Positions 48,401 to 54,826 of a stretch of 64,000 nucleotides of DNA are shown piece after piece; position 1 is the first letter of the stretch, and the number at the start of each line of letters is the position of its first letter. A model generated the notes under the pieces. It was not told the DNA's origin and made no database searches. It saw nothing but the letters and a program-made list of their open reading frames with translations. Origin of the DNA: Arbacia lixula. Its lineage: Eukaryota > Echinodermata > Echinoidea > Arbacioida > Arbaciidae. The position numbers and the translations under genes were made by a program. Where the stretch lies: the NCBI GenBank assembly GCA_963669155.1, contig OZ022588.1, forward strand, positions 10,924,067 to 10,988,066, read 5' to 3'.

Positions 48401-51400
48401 TTGTCAAAATGGGCAAGCGCTTTCTGTGCAGCATCATTGTGATGTCATTTAAATGAAGGGTAGCCCTTTTGCAGGTCAAAAAAGAAACTTATGTAAATTC
48501 TCCACAAATGCAAGAAAATTACTGTACAAGAACCTCCTTTAGAATATTAGAATAGGAAACTGACTTCAAGCAGAATTCTAGTAATTGCTAGATATTGACA
48601 AGGTTTTGGACATGTCATGCAAAAACTACTACCTACCAACCACAAGCCACAATATCATAAATGAAAACATGAATCACAACTACGGTCGGTATTAACTTCA
48701 CTGCCAGATTGTTCACTTAATGATATGTCTCTAAATCTGTCTAAGTGTTTCACTATGCAAGTTACATGTATATGATTAAGAAATCCTCCACAGCCAGAGT
48801 ACATTGATGACTCAAAGTTGAAATATTTTGAAAACAAAAAATTGCTTTGTCTTGAATCACAGACAAATTCTAAATGGACTTTACATTGTAAAAAAAAGTG
48901 CCACTCTTAGTTGCTATCTTAGCTTTTTAACATGTCAGTGTTCATCTTTTATGCACCCTCTCATGATAAACCAGTGAGCTTCTAAAATAGAAACTGCTAC
49001 TGTTTACTGAAGCCATTACCATGCTAAGACAGAAAAGTGTGTCAGAGCTTTGTAGAGTCTCTGGATACATACACTTAGTGGGGCGTGCTAATTAATAAAT
49101 GGGTGCACAAGGACTGTCTTACAAGGAGGACTACTGGTAGTATCTTGATGGAAGGAAAGGGTCTCCATGGTGATATATAAATATTTACTCTCTTCTCATT
49201 GGTGCGTATTTAAGGCTGTGCTCTCACAAAAGGTTGACAACCAAAAAGAATATTTTGCATTAATTTTGTGTGATGTTTGTATTTCTTCATGACATTTTGT
49301 TGTAAATGTATATGCATGGTGTATTTGAAATGCGAAATATTTGAAATGCGATGACTGTATGGAAGGTCCAACATGTCAACATGTCATTAAACCTTAAATG
49401 CTACTTATATCACCATCAAATCACACAAATCCCATAGAGCAGGTGTTTCTCTGGCTCACACAGGGTCAAATGTACTCCAGATGGATAGGAGACTTGTGTC
49501 AATTACTTTGATTCAGACCACAGATCAGCTTAAAATTACAGTGAATGGAAGATCCTAATGGTACATCAAACAAAGTAGACGCTGATGATGTGAGTGTTTG
49601 TAATGTGTTCACAATTTTCACCCTAACTACTGAGTAAGGCGTTATTACATTACATTACATTACATTATTGTTATAATTACATTACATTGACATGTATCTA
49701 GTGAAATGAACTCTAATTAATCAATTGTTGCTAGACTGTAAAACCTGAAAAGCCTTGAGATCACATACAAAAATTGCATATTAGGCTGTAGGCTGAATAT
49801 ATGCCTTATATTCATTTTTCTGCATAGTGTTGGGCCTTCACTAACATAGATACACATGTACACTGCCCTACTTTGACAAAAGGAAGCAAGTAACAAATCA
49901 TTCAAATTTGGGTTATTAGTACTTGAAAATTGTACCCAGCATTCCCTACATACAGACAAAAGCTGGGGAAGAAATATTCATCGTGCTGCGCGATATTCCA
50001 TCTTCCATAATGTGGTGTGGCTCTGATGCCAAGTCGCCAATACAAGTGACAGATCCATTTTACTTACATGTATTTATAAGAAAAGTCTCTGTTGTTAGTT
50101 GCACCCTTATGTCAAAGTAGGGCAGTACAGTACCACTATTACAGTGTGAGGTTTGGTGAGATGGTAGGCCATGACCCTGGATGTACTTTTGTCTGTAGTG
50201 AGGTTTGCAGGTAGCAAGGCCAGCAGACCTTAACAAGATCAGCATTAAGGCCTCTAACAGGCCATATGCCAAGTCAGATTTACCATCTCACTGTAAGCAT
50301 CGCTGTTCCCGCCTTACATTAAAGCTAGAGCTGCCCTTTTTGCAGACACATTCAACTGCTATAGGCCTGAACAATTCTGTAAATGAAAATCTATTGGTCT
50401 TGTTTGTGAAATACGACATTTACCACATAATTTGAATACAGGAACAAAAACAAAATAGGTGTTGTGGTAAAGGTGTTGTGAGCTGTGACTGAAGATGTTG
50501 AGGTCACATGTTCGAGCCCAGCCATGACACTTGTGTCACTTCAGCAAGATACTTTATCCATATTACTGCTCTCTACCCAGGAGTTTAAATAGGTGTTTGT
50601 TGGGAGGTGGGCAGTAACATTTAAGGCAGTCTATGTGATATCATCACAAAAACAGATATGTCAGTTAAGTGAGAAATGGCAAGAGTCTAAGTATATAATT
50701 TTGCATGCTTCGCCTAATGTATTGGCTCTTTTTATTTGTGCCACAATCTCCAGAGAAAGCTCAAGAAAATACACTTAGAATATGACCTTGTGAGCATTTG
50801 TGGCACAGTGGGAGAGGAATATACCACATCATACAAATCATATCATACAAAGAGTGACATAAGATGATTATTCTCATGAGGTACGTAAAGGCTTTTAAGG
50901 GGTTTGAACGCATCAGCATAAGTAATTTCTGTGCAATAAAATTAAAATTTAAGTAGTCATAAAACGATGCATTGATTATGCTAATGAAAAGATAACTGAT
51001 AAAATTGATTTACAACTTCTCCATTGGTTATTCAAGAAAACTGTGAATTGTTTAATCAAGTAGCAAATACCGATCTGGTATAAATGTTATTAACATTGGT
51101 AGGAGTTGGGAAAGTCTAGAGCAAATGATATTAAATGCACTTTTGATGTATCACACCTGGTATCAGACCATCTAATAGGTCACCCACGCAGAGGTCACAT
51201 GACCATTCATGCTGCTGATGACCTCCACCTTCTGTTGACATATTACACATTGCTGAAAGGAAATGAGGGTTCCATGGCTCATATACTATGACTAGGCAGG
51301 GGGTGTAACAGATTATATGCTTGTGTTCATTTAATTTGGTGTTGCAGACTTTGTGCCTTGAGCTTAAAGACAGAGTAGGCTTTTTTACAAAAGTCATGAA

Positions 51401-52019
51401 CCTGGGCATGGATCAGCAGTATAGCAGTATATTAGAAAAGTTAGAAATGTCGGAAAAAGCGTTCATGCTATGATGACTTCATATTTCTTCTTTATCTACC
51501 CTTCTTTCTTTCTCTTTCCCACTTCCCTCTCTCTGATACTCTCTCTTTCTCTTTTTCTCAGTTGTTAGACACACACATTTTCTCTCTCTCTCTCTCTCTC
51601 TCTCTTGATGACATTTGTGGTTTGGTTCTTTCTCCAAATATTACCTTTAAAATTGTTTTTGGTAATATCAATTGACATACAAAGAAGCTTTTTTCAGTAT
51701 CATCCATATTTAACTCACTCATTCTGTGGTTTTTAACAATCTTTGTACCAAGCTATGCATATGCCAATGATTCACCAAACAAACAATATACCTTGGTATG
51801 GTAATGAGAGGGTTAACTTTGTTTTGTTGTAACGTCTCTCCATTACAGCAAGGATGTCCGCCTGCCTGTTCAGCTGCAGAGAGCTATGGCTGCAGAGGCA
51901 GAGGCTGCCAGGGAGGCCAGGGCTAAGGTATGTCCCCACCATGTCTTCATCTCTGTCCCCACCACCTGTTCAGCTCTGCTTCTTTCTTTTTCCCGCTTTC
52001 TCTCTCTCTCCCTCTCTCC

Positions 52020-52050
<31 letters not shown>

Positions 52051-54826
52051 CCGCTTTCTCTCTCTCTCTCCCGCTCTCTCTATCTCTCTCCCGCTCTCTC
52101 TATCTCTCTCTCTCCCTCTCTCTCTCTCTCTCCCTCTCTCTCTCTCCCGCTCTCTCTCTCTCTCCCCCCTCTCTCTCTCTCTCTCTCTCTGTCTCTCTGT
52201 CTCTCCATCTTTCTCTTTTTCTCTTTCTTTCCTTCTCTCTTTTTCTCCCATTCCCCTCACTCCTTTATCAACTTCCTGTCCTATTTTAGCTCTGTCTTCT
52301 TCTCTGTCCCCTCCTCCCCTACAGCTCTGTCTATCTTGTCTCTTTCTTTCTCTCTCCCCCTCTCCCTCTCTCTCTGTCTCTCCATCTTTCTCTTTCTCTC
52401 TTTCTTTCCTTCTCTCTTTTTCTCCCATTCTCCTCACTCCTTTATCAACTTCCTGTCCTATGTTAGCTCTGTCTTCTTCTCTGCCCCCTCCTCCCCTAAA
52501 GCTCTGTCTATCTTGTATCATTCTCTCTCTATGCTTCTTTGTATCACCAGGTTGTTCAGTGGCACAATTACTTCAAGCTTATAGTTTGTTGGCAGTTTAG
52601 CAGATCATCATTCATAATCTTGGTCAGGAGAAAATGGTCAGATAAATACAAACCAATGTATCATGGAAAATACATGTTATCAGAGTTTTTTTAATTGCTT
52701 GATAAGATGAACACAATATTTGAATGAAATAATCAACAGAATCATACAAATAATGCCTATTCTTTTTACATAAAAAATGATAGTATGATATTGCTTCTGT
52801 ATTGAACCCATTTTCTACTGGGACTACATATATGCGGGCTGGTTTTTTTCTGAGATACTAAGCAGCATGACTCCTATACAATCTGCTCTTCAGACAGTGG
52901 ACAACAGGCTATGAATAAACTTCAAATACCTTATAGAACACCATAAAGCCACAACCCTTTCGTTTACTGCAGTTCCGAGGCAAATTTTGACTTCCTATCT
53001 GGACCGGGGTTCACCATGCCTGTAGATCTAACCGTGAGCAACAGGGTTAATCACATCTCTATGTATTTTCCCTCCGCCCTCTCTCTCTCTATCCCTCCCT
53101 CTCACCCTCTCTCGCCCCCCTCTTGCCCCCCTCTTGCCCCCCTCTTTCCCCCCTCTTGCCCCCCTCTTGCCCCCCTATTGCCCCCCTCTTGCCCCCCTCT
53201 CGCCCCCCTCTTGTGCAGGTGATTGCAGCAGAGGGTGAGCAGAATGCCTCCCGAGCCCTGAAGGAGGCGGCAGACACCATCTCAGAGTCACCCACAGCCC
53301 TCCAGCTGCGCTACCTGCAGACTCTCAACACCATCTCTGCTGAAAAGAACTCCACCATCATCTTCCCTCTGCCCATCGACCTCCTCAAGTAAGTTCGCCG
53401 TCAATCCGACGTCTTGCCCCCCCCTCCCGATACTTCAAACATGGTTTTCATGAATCGTCACAACGCCGACCATTTCGCAGGGTTTATCCCAAGACCCAAC
53501 AGACAGGCCTACAAAATGATACAAAACAGGTCACAACAGTCACAACGCATCGTACTAGTACACTGACAAGATGCACTGCGCCTATCTAGCTAGCCATTCT
53601 GATCGCAATGCTTAGGACTACAGCTCATGGATTTTTTTTGCAGCGTGGTGTAGCTAGCAGTGACAAAGTACATGCGCTCTGGATACAACAATAATTAACA
53701 ACCATCAAAATGTTTGCGTGTTGTTATTTGCGCCTCAGTCGCAAAATTTGCGAGAAAAATCTTAACACTGCTAAAACCTACCACGTTCACAGTGATACAG
53801 ATAGTCTGCAGAGCTGCACTTTGTGTCTTGGTATTACATGTGACATGAAACACTTACAAAGGTGCTGATTTATGCGCAAGTGTATATTGCCAAAGATGTC
53901 TGCACATGTTGTGGATACTCCATGACAAGAGCACTGCAGAAAGTCTTAAGAACCTCCATGGTCCTGTCTTAGATATATTTGCGATTGATCGCAACTTGAC
54001 TTGCAATTGATATCAACCGAAATGGCGTACATTAGAGATAGGGGATTGGACTTTTGACTGATGCAGATCAATTGTAACTCTTTATATGATGGGGCCTAGA
54101 AGCTCTCTGAACAGTTCGTGTGTGAGGCATGTCACTGACGTGTCACTGCCTGTGTCCAAAAAGCATCAACCGGGACAATGGTTGCTATGGCACCTACGGA
54201 CAAGTTTTAGTGGCAATCAGTGATTTCAAGGGAGAGTCAGTATGCAATTTGAGTGAGATATTCCTGGAAGTCTCACAGATCTGGGCCCCGTTGCATAACA
54301 CTTATCAATGGTAACTACCATATTAACGCTGGTTCAAGGTTGTTATAGAGGTTGCCATTAGAAGCAAAGTTACCATCAATGGTTTATGCAACAGGGCCCT
54401 GCTTGCGAGTAGGTTTGTTATTATGTCATGTTGTTCTTCCGGGGAGGTTCTGGATCAGTTAGAGAGTTGAGTATGGCCAACCAATCAACAACATGTCATC
54501 AGTTTACTTTCCCGTCTCTTAGTTTGCATGAAGTGTTCACATAAAGCGTTCCACATCGTAAACAAGTCCCTTATATTTATTTACACAGTATTATGTAAAT
54601 GTTATATAAATCTAATTAACAAATTGTCATGATTCTCAATGTTATGTTTAATGCTTGATGAACCCAGGGCGCCCGGGGAGAGCAGTGCTTTGCTCTCTGA
54701 CGGGGCTGCCTTGGTAAAAATTAAAAAAAAAGATGGAATATATAAATATATAAATAAATCTATAGATAAATCATCTTTCTCTTCATTTTCTTTGATCTTT
54801 CTCCCTTCAGTGCCCTGAGGAAGTAA
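17377..54826 (+). CDS. STOM: Stomatin (band 7 / SPFH family), full gene, isoform A
   Basis: Stomatin is an oligomeric, cholesterol-associated membrane protein on the cytoplasmic face of plasma and late endosomal membranes; family members modulate ion channels and transporters. I joined nine exons: 17377-17467, 29240-29346, 38977-39049, 40542-40624, 46328-46531, 47559-47614, 51849-51927, 53219-53388 and 54811-54826. All junctions are GT-AG and the phases agree. The product is 292 aa; vertebrate stomatin is about 288. Seen in order: a variable hydrophilic N-terminus (1-30), a hydrophobic hairpin with a central proline (about 42-64, Pro58), the SPFH/PHB domain (about 67-230) containing [12 protein letters not shown] and [19 protein letters not shown], an Ala/Glu-rich helix (about 215-255), and the C-terminal STIIFPLPI segment (276-284) equivalent to the oligomerisation and raft-association motif. 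Cys41 and Cys98 match the palmitoylated positions of the human protein. The tail after PLPI is shorter than in vertebrates. Introns total about 36.6 kb. Identification is very secure; exon ends are inferred from sequence, not transcripts. Confidence 0.95.
17468..20042. other. Stomatin intron 1 (after exon 1A), gene-free
   Basis: CTAGAC-rich words at 17580-17655. No further exon seen. Frames of up to 118 aa on the minus strand (18533-18889) look random. Confidence 0.5.
20043..20304. repeat. Two-copy tandem duplication, 131-bp period
   Basis: ATTGTAAAATTGAGACTTTT at 20043 recurs at 20174, and the following sequence matches through TTTATAGATGCTTCGTAGGT with few changes. Confidence 0.9.
20800..20880. 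mobile_element. End fragment related to the element at 31951
   Basis: GGGCTAAGCAAAATTTTTGACAGTGAGAAAAGG matches the right terminus of the fold-back element at 31951-32497 (GGGCTAAGGAAATTTTTGCC then AGTGAGAAAAG). Only this end is recognisable. Confidence 0.5.
21046..21171. repeat. Two-copy tandem duplication, 63-bp period
   Basis: CTATTACATAATATTTACCC starts at 21046 and 21109 and the two units are essentially identical, indicating a recent duplication. It lies about 700 bases upstream of exon 1B. Confidence 0.95.
21872..21998 (+). CDS. STOM: Stomatin alternative first coding exon 1B
   Basis: Forty-two codons plus one base, ending [10 protein letters not shown] before the donor G|GTAAGTC, a strong consensus site. 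An in-frame TAA at 21854-21856 bounds the frame. The first ATG (21872) has a poor context. The in-frame ATG at 21911 is preceded by AAG and followed by G, so translation may start there, giving a 291-aa rather than a 304-aa protein. The phase (1) is identical to exons 1A and 1C, so it can join the exon at 29240 without a frameshift. The N-terminal sequence is acidic and otherwise unlike 1A. Confidence 0.8.
22181..22399. mobile_element. Fold-back element downstream of exon 1B
   Basis: Arms of about 90 bp are inverted copies: CAGCTCAAAGGAATTGGCAT pairs with ATGCTAATTCTTTGGAGCTG, and TTTGTCCAGTTCAGCATGAAA pairs with TTTCATGCTGAACTGGACAAA. The loop is about 25 bases. MITE-like. Confidence 0.85.
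22445..22860. repeat. Tandem duplication, ~195-bp period
   Basis: GAAGC.ACGAA.CATAT.GTCAGTACCT and ATCTATTGTATCCTCTCCAA recur at about 22463/22652 and 22507/22704, followed by a partial third copy of the TGTCATGGAAATAACTAG phrase. Confidence 0.8.
23482..23621. mobile_element. TTAA-flanked small element, second family
   Basis: 140 bp from AGGGATGTC to CTATCCCT with TTAA at both sides (23478-23481, 23622-23625). It shares the phrase TATAACTTTCTCATCCTTTG with partial copies at about 41400-41528 and 43804-43952. Its short ends resemble the larger TTAA family. Confidence 0.65.
25495..25561 (+). CDS. STOM: Stomatin alternative first coding exon 1C
   Basis: Twenty-two codons, [20 protein letters not shown] then IG, plus one base, ending at G|GTACATG. 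That donor is weaker than the one in 1B. The ATG at 25495 has a strong context (AAG before, G after) and gives a 284-aa protein. The frame stays open upstream to beyond 25408, where another ATG would add 29 residues with a hydrophobic core ([15 protein letters not shown]). I prefer 25495 because stomatin N-termini are cytosolic and hydrophilic. Phase and ending match 1A and 1B. Confidence 0.72.
25942..26304. mobile_element. TTAA-flanked fold-back element, copy 3
   Basis: 363 bp, same family, with TTAA at 25938-25941 and 26305-26308. It is more diverged internally (for example at the centre, ATGCTCGGGCCGAACAT). It lies 380 bases after stomatin exon 1C. Confidence 0.85.
26305..29239. other. Stomatin intron 1 (3' part), repeat relics
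   Basis: Around 26913-27000 a tRNA-like promoter pair (TAGTGGTTGAAG and GGTTCAAATAC) suggests a tRNA-derived SINE. A GGATGGAGCATGC..CTACTGGGTGCATGCCTAAAA phrase recurs in altered form at about 26715, 27020 and 38815. GA-rich DNA at 28925-29165 precedes the exon 2 pyrimidine tract. No exon seen. Confidence 0.45.
29240..29346 (+). CDS. STOM: Stomatin exon 2: membrane hairpin
   Basis: This exon follows a pyrimidine tract ending in TTCAG and begins CTGGTGAGCC. With the G from any first exon it reads [20 protein letters not shown], then a hydrophobic run ending [10 protein letters not shown]. It holds the palmitoylation-type Cys and the proline that bends the intramembrane hairpin. The donor is AAG|GTATGA. 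Reading through that donor gives GTA TGA, an immediate stop. The last 34 bases of the exon and its donor are copied several times in the intron just downstream. Confidence 0.95.
29313..30020. repeat. ~99-bp tandem array containing the exon 2 splice donor
   Basis: The last 34 bases of exon 2, its donor and about 60 bases of intron are repeated. GCATTAAG|GTATGAATTAAG occurs with its GT at 29347 (the real donor), 29441, 29540, 29639, 29749 (GTAGGA), 29849 and 29948. Spacings are 94-110 bp. The exon-derived part stays nearly intact in every copy. Confidence 0.95.
30021..31950. other. Stomatin intron 2, first part
   Basis: No exon or clear element seen. Short open frames look random. Confidence 0.4.
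31951..32497. mobile_element. Fold-back element inserted in a tandem array
   Basis: Ends contain CTTTTCTCACT and AGTGAGAAAAG, with repeated inverted CTTAGCCCCGTACTAT / ATAGTACGGGGCTAAG pieces inside. TTATA lies on both sides (31946-31950, 32498-32502). The flanks, ...AAAGTAATC TTATA and TTATA GTAGAGGG..., together restore one unit of the 80-bp tandem repeat that follows. A related end lies at 20800. Confidence 0.75.
32498..32735. repeat. ~80-bp tandem repeat, three units
   Basis: Units share TAGTAGAGG, ATGCAATTTTCTC.CAAAAT and ATTCCAATTATTCTTT. The left-most unit is split by the element at 31951. Confidence 0.8.
32755..33110. repeat. ~123-bp tandem repeat, three diverged units
   Basis: Each unit has ATTC.GCTATG.AGC.GGAT.TTTGCT, then GAAGGAAATTGCA.TGAGAA and a phrase ending GAATGTTG...ACATTGG. 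Confidence 0.8.
33463..33971. repeat. 61-bp minisatellite, about 8 copies
   Basis: Highly uniform unit containing GTCAGCTAACTGGCTGCAG and GTGAACACAGCTATTATATT. Copies differ mostly at GTAGACCAGTG versus GAAGGCCAGTG. Confidence 0.97.
34050..34505. repeat. G-run and GA microsatellites
   Basis: G runs (34058-34071, 34192-34208) flank (GA)n at 34121-34169; further GA-rich DNA runs to 34500. Long minus-strand frames here are low complexity. Confidence 0.9.
35670..36025. repeat. GA-rich low-complexity region
   Basis: Interrupted GAGAGA/GAGTGAGA sequence. The 120-aa and 125-aa minus-strand frames are Ser/Leu artefacts. Confidence 0.9.
37594..38631. mobile_element. hAT-like non-autonomous DNA transposon (1038 bp)
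   Basis: The left end TAGGCCTGAGTC and right end GACTCAGGCTTA are inverted, and homology continues inward through ATCGATT and CCGGTGTT.GAT for about 40 bp. An exact 8-bp direct repeat, ATTGTATG, flanks it (37586-37593 and 38632-38639). Eight-base target duplications are the rule for hAT elements; P and Merlin elements are less likely alternatives. No transposase frame inside. Confidence 0.8.
38977..39049 (+). CDS. STOM: Stomatin exon 3: start of SPFH domain
   Basis: It encodes [20 protein letters not shown] then AKGP plus one base. The acceptor is TTTTGTGCAG and the donor G|GTAAGA. The [12 protein letters not shown] block is a hallmark of the stomatin branch of the SPFH family. The donor is followed by a long CT-rich low-complexity tract. 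Confidence 0.95.
39090..39640. repeat. CT-rich low-complexity tract after exon 3
   Basis: TCTCTC tracts at 39110-39175 and 39405-39440 separated by TTTTGTCTGTATTTTCTGTC-like phrases repeated about five times. The frames of up to 224 aa start inside exon 3 but continue as Leu/Ser noise and are not genes. Confidence 0.9.
40542..40624 (+). CDS. STOM: Stomatin exon 4
   Basis: It encodes [20 protein letters not shown] then SFDVPPQE (the first Gly spans the junction). The acceptor is TTGCCAG and the donor GAG|GTAGGT. The Cys in LPC corresponds to a conserved stomatin cysteine, and VPPQE is the conserved lead into the next exon. Confidence 0.95.
40679..41031. mobile_element. Three fold-back elements side by side
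   Basis: 40679-40787 has arms GGGGCCACATTCATGAAACC / GGTTTCATGAATATGGCCCC. 40789-40920 has arms GGGCTCCATCTTATAAA / TTTATCGGATAGAGCCC. 40922-41031 is a second copy of the first family (GGGGCCATATTCATGAAAGC at the left). They nearly touch. A relative of the middle one lies at about 53970-54100. Confidence 0.75.
41390..41528. mobile_element. Partial copy of second TTAA family
   Basis: AAAAATTCATAACTTTCTTATCC and the end TACCCT|TTAA match the element at 23482. The left end is lost. Confidence 0.5.
42240..42922. repeat. ~202-bp tandem array with CRE-like and NRF1-like motifs
   Basis: About three and a half units. Each has GGTATGTGATTACGTCATTG (often doubled), ACTGCGCATGC, GATCTAGGACGCGATGAAAT and GGGCATGCGCAGTGGTCC. 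Identical phrases recur at 42533 and 42735, a 202-bp period. CG-rich compared with its surroundings. Confidence 0.92.
43095..43180. repeat. GT/GCAT microsatellite
   Basis: GTGTGTGTATGTGTGCAT units, about 80 bp. Confidence 0.9.
43804..43952. mobile_element. Partial second-family element with hairpin
   Basis: It begins TTAA|AGGGATAGTT like the element at 23482. A hairpin at 43884-43949 pairs GTGTCAAAGGATAAG with CTTATCCTTTGACAC and TTATGATCT with AGATCATAA. Confidence 0.55.
43975..44830. repeat. 45-bp minisatellite, about 18 copies
   Basis: Unit contains AAGTTTGGTCCTAATAATAA and GATGTAGTCTGCACCGTATG. The period is a multiple of three, which keeps minus-strand frames open (up to 211 aa). Both ends carry GTAC.CAGGATGTGTGCTCTTGCC, so the flanking sequence was once part of the duplicated block. 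Confidence 0.95.
44970..45400. repeat. Purine-rich region
   Basis: AGAGAGA and CAGACAGA tracts plus two copies of GGGAGAATGGGGGAAAAGGG (about 44985 and 45048). Minus-strand frames here are low complexity. Confidence 0.8.
46328..46531 (+). CDS. STOM: Stomatin exon 5: core of SPFH domain
   Basis: Exactly 68 codons, phase 0 at both ends. It starts [20 protein letters not shown] and ends [15 protein letters not shown]. It contains the conserved [20 protein letters not shown] segment. The acceptor is GTCACAG and the donor CAG|GTAGGG. GC content and codon use are clearly higher-quality than the flanking intron. A 19-bp tandem array starts at the first base of the following intron. Confidence 0.96.
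46532..46664. repeat. 19-bp tandem array starting at the exon 5 donor
   Basis: Seven 19-bp units of the type GTAGGGTCATGTGATACTT. The first unit (GTAGGGTCTTGTGATACTC) starts at the very first base of the intron, so its GTAGGG is the splice donor. Four later units also begin GTAGGG. Most contain TCATGTGA. Confidence 0.95.
46827..46986. mobile_element. Fold-back element, copy 1 of a two-copy family
   Basis: 160 bp. GTGCCCTTTTGCATAAAACT at the left pairs with AGTTTTATGCCACAGGGCAC at the right; inner arms are built of ACCATTGATGGTAAC. A second copy lies at 54281. Confidence 0.8.
47559..47614 (+). CDS. STOM: Stomatin exon 6
   Basis: It encodes [18 protein letters not shown] plus two bases of an Ile codon. 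The acceptor is CTCACTAG and the donor AAT|GTGAGT. The segment matches the conserved [12 protein letters not shown] block of stomatins. Confidence 0.94.
47615..51848. other. Stomatin intron 6, mostly featureless
   Basis: A purine-rich patch at 47765-47920, an ACATT pentanucleotide run at 49643-49690, and a possible tRNA-derived SINE at about 50457-50600 (box-B-like TGTTCGAGCCC and the phrase CTGCTCTCTACCCAGGAG). (CT)n lies at 51581-51604. No exon seen. Confidence 0.45.
51849..51927 (+). CDS. STOM: Stomatin exon 7: Ala/Glu-rich helix
   Basis: It completes Ile and encodes [20 protein letters not shown] then REARAK. The acceptor is CATTACAG and the donor AAG|GTATGT. This is the highly conserved helical end of the SPFH domain. 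A CT microsatellite region with an internal 177-bp duplication follows. Confidence 0.95.
51965..52520. repeat. CT microsatellite with 177-bp duplication
   Basis: Dense TCTCTC and CTCCCGCT units to 52200. Then a block with ATCTTTCTCTTT and TTTATCAACTTCCTGTCCTA occurs twice, 177 bp apart. The 248-aa and 232-aa plus-strand frames are artefacts that begin in or near exon 7. Confidence 0.95.
53095..53213. repeat. 11-bp C-rich array abutting the exon 8 acceptor
   Basis: About ten units of CCCCCCTCTTG run directly into TTGTGCAG, the 3' splice site of exon 8. The array is effectively the polypyrimidine tract of this intron. The other strand carries regularly spaced G5-G6 runs. Confidence 0.95.
53219..53388 (+). 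CDS. STOM: Stomatin exon 8: C-terminal oligomerisation region
   Basis: It starts [20 protein letters not shown] and ends [14 protein letters not shown] plus two bases (AA). The acceptor GTGCAG is preceded by an 11-bp C-rich tandem array. The donor AA|GTAAGT overlaps an in-frame TAA, so failure to splice would end the protein at DLLK, only five residues different from the spliced form. Confidence 0.94.
54281..54401. mobile_element. Fold-back element, copy 2
   Basis: Ends CTGGGCCCCGTTGCATAACA and TTTATGCAACAGGGCCCT are inverted copies. The inner ATCAATGGTAACTACCAT phrase matches the element at 46827. It lies in the last stomatin intron. Confidence 0.75.
54811..54826 (+). CDS. STOM: Stomatin terminal exon: last codons and stop
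   Basis: After the acceptor TCTCCCTTCAG, the T joins AA from exon 8 to make Asn, followed by Ala-Leu-Arg-Lys and TAA (54824-54826). The acceptor has a good pyrimidine tract and restores the frame. The C-terminus is shorter than the vertebrate tail. The 3' UTR continues downstream, with a possible poly(A) signal at 55630. Transcript evidence would be needed to exclude another terminal exon. Confidence 0.75.

Noticed and set aside
51854..52600. Plus-strand frames of 232-248 aa starting near exon 7
   Set aside because: CT-microsatellite translation (Ser/Leu/Pro). The real exon uses the other frame and ends at 51927.
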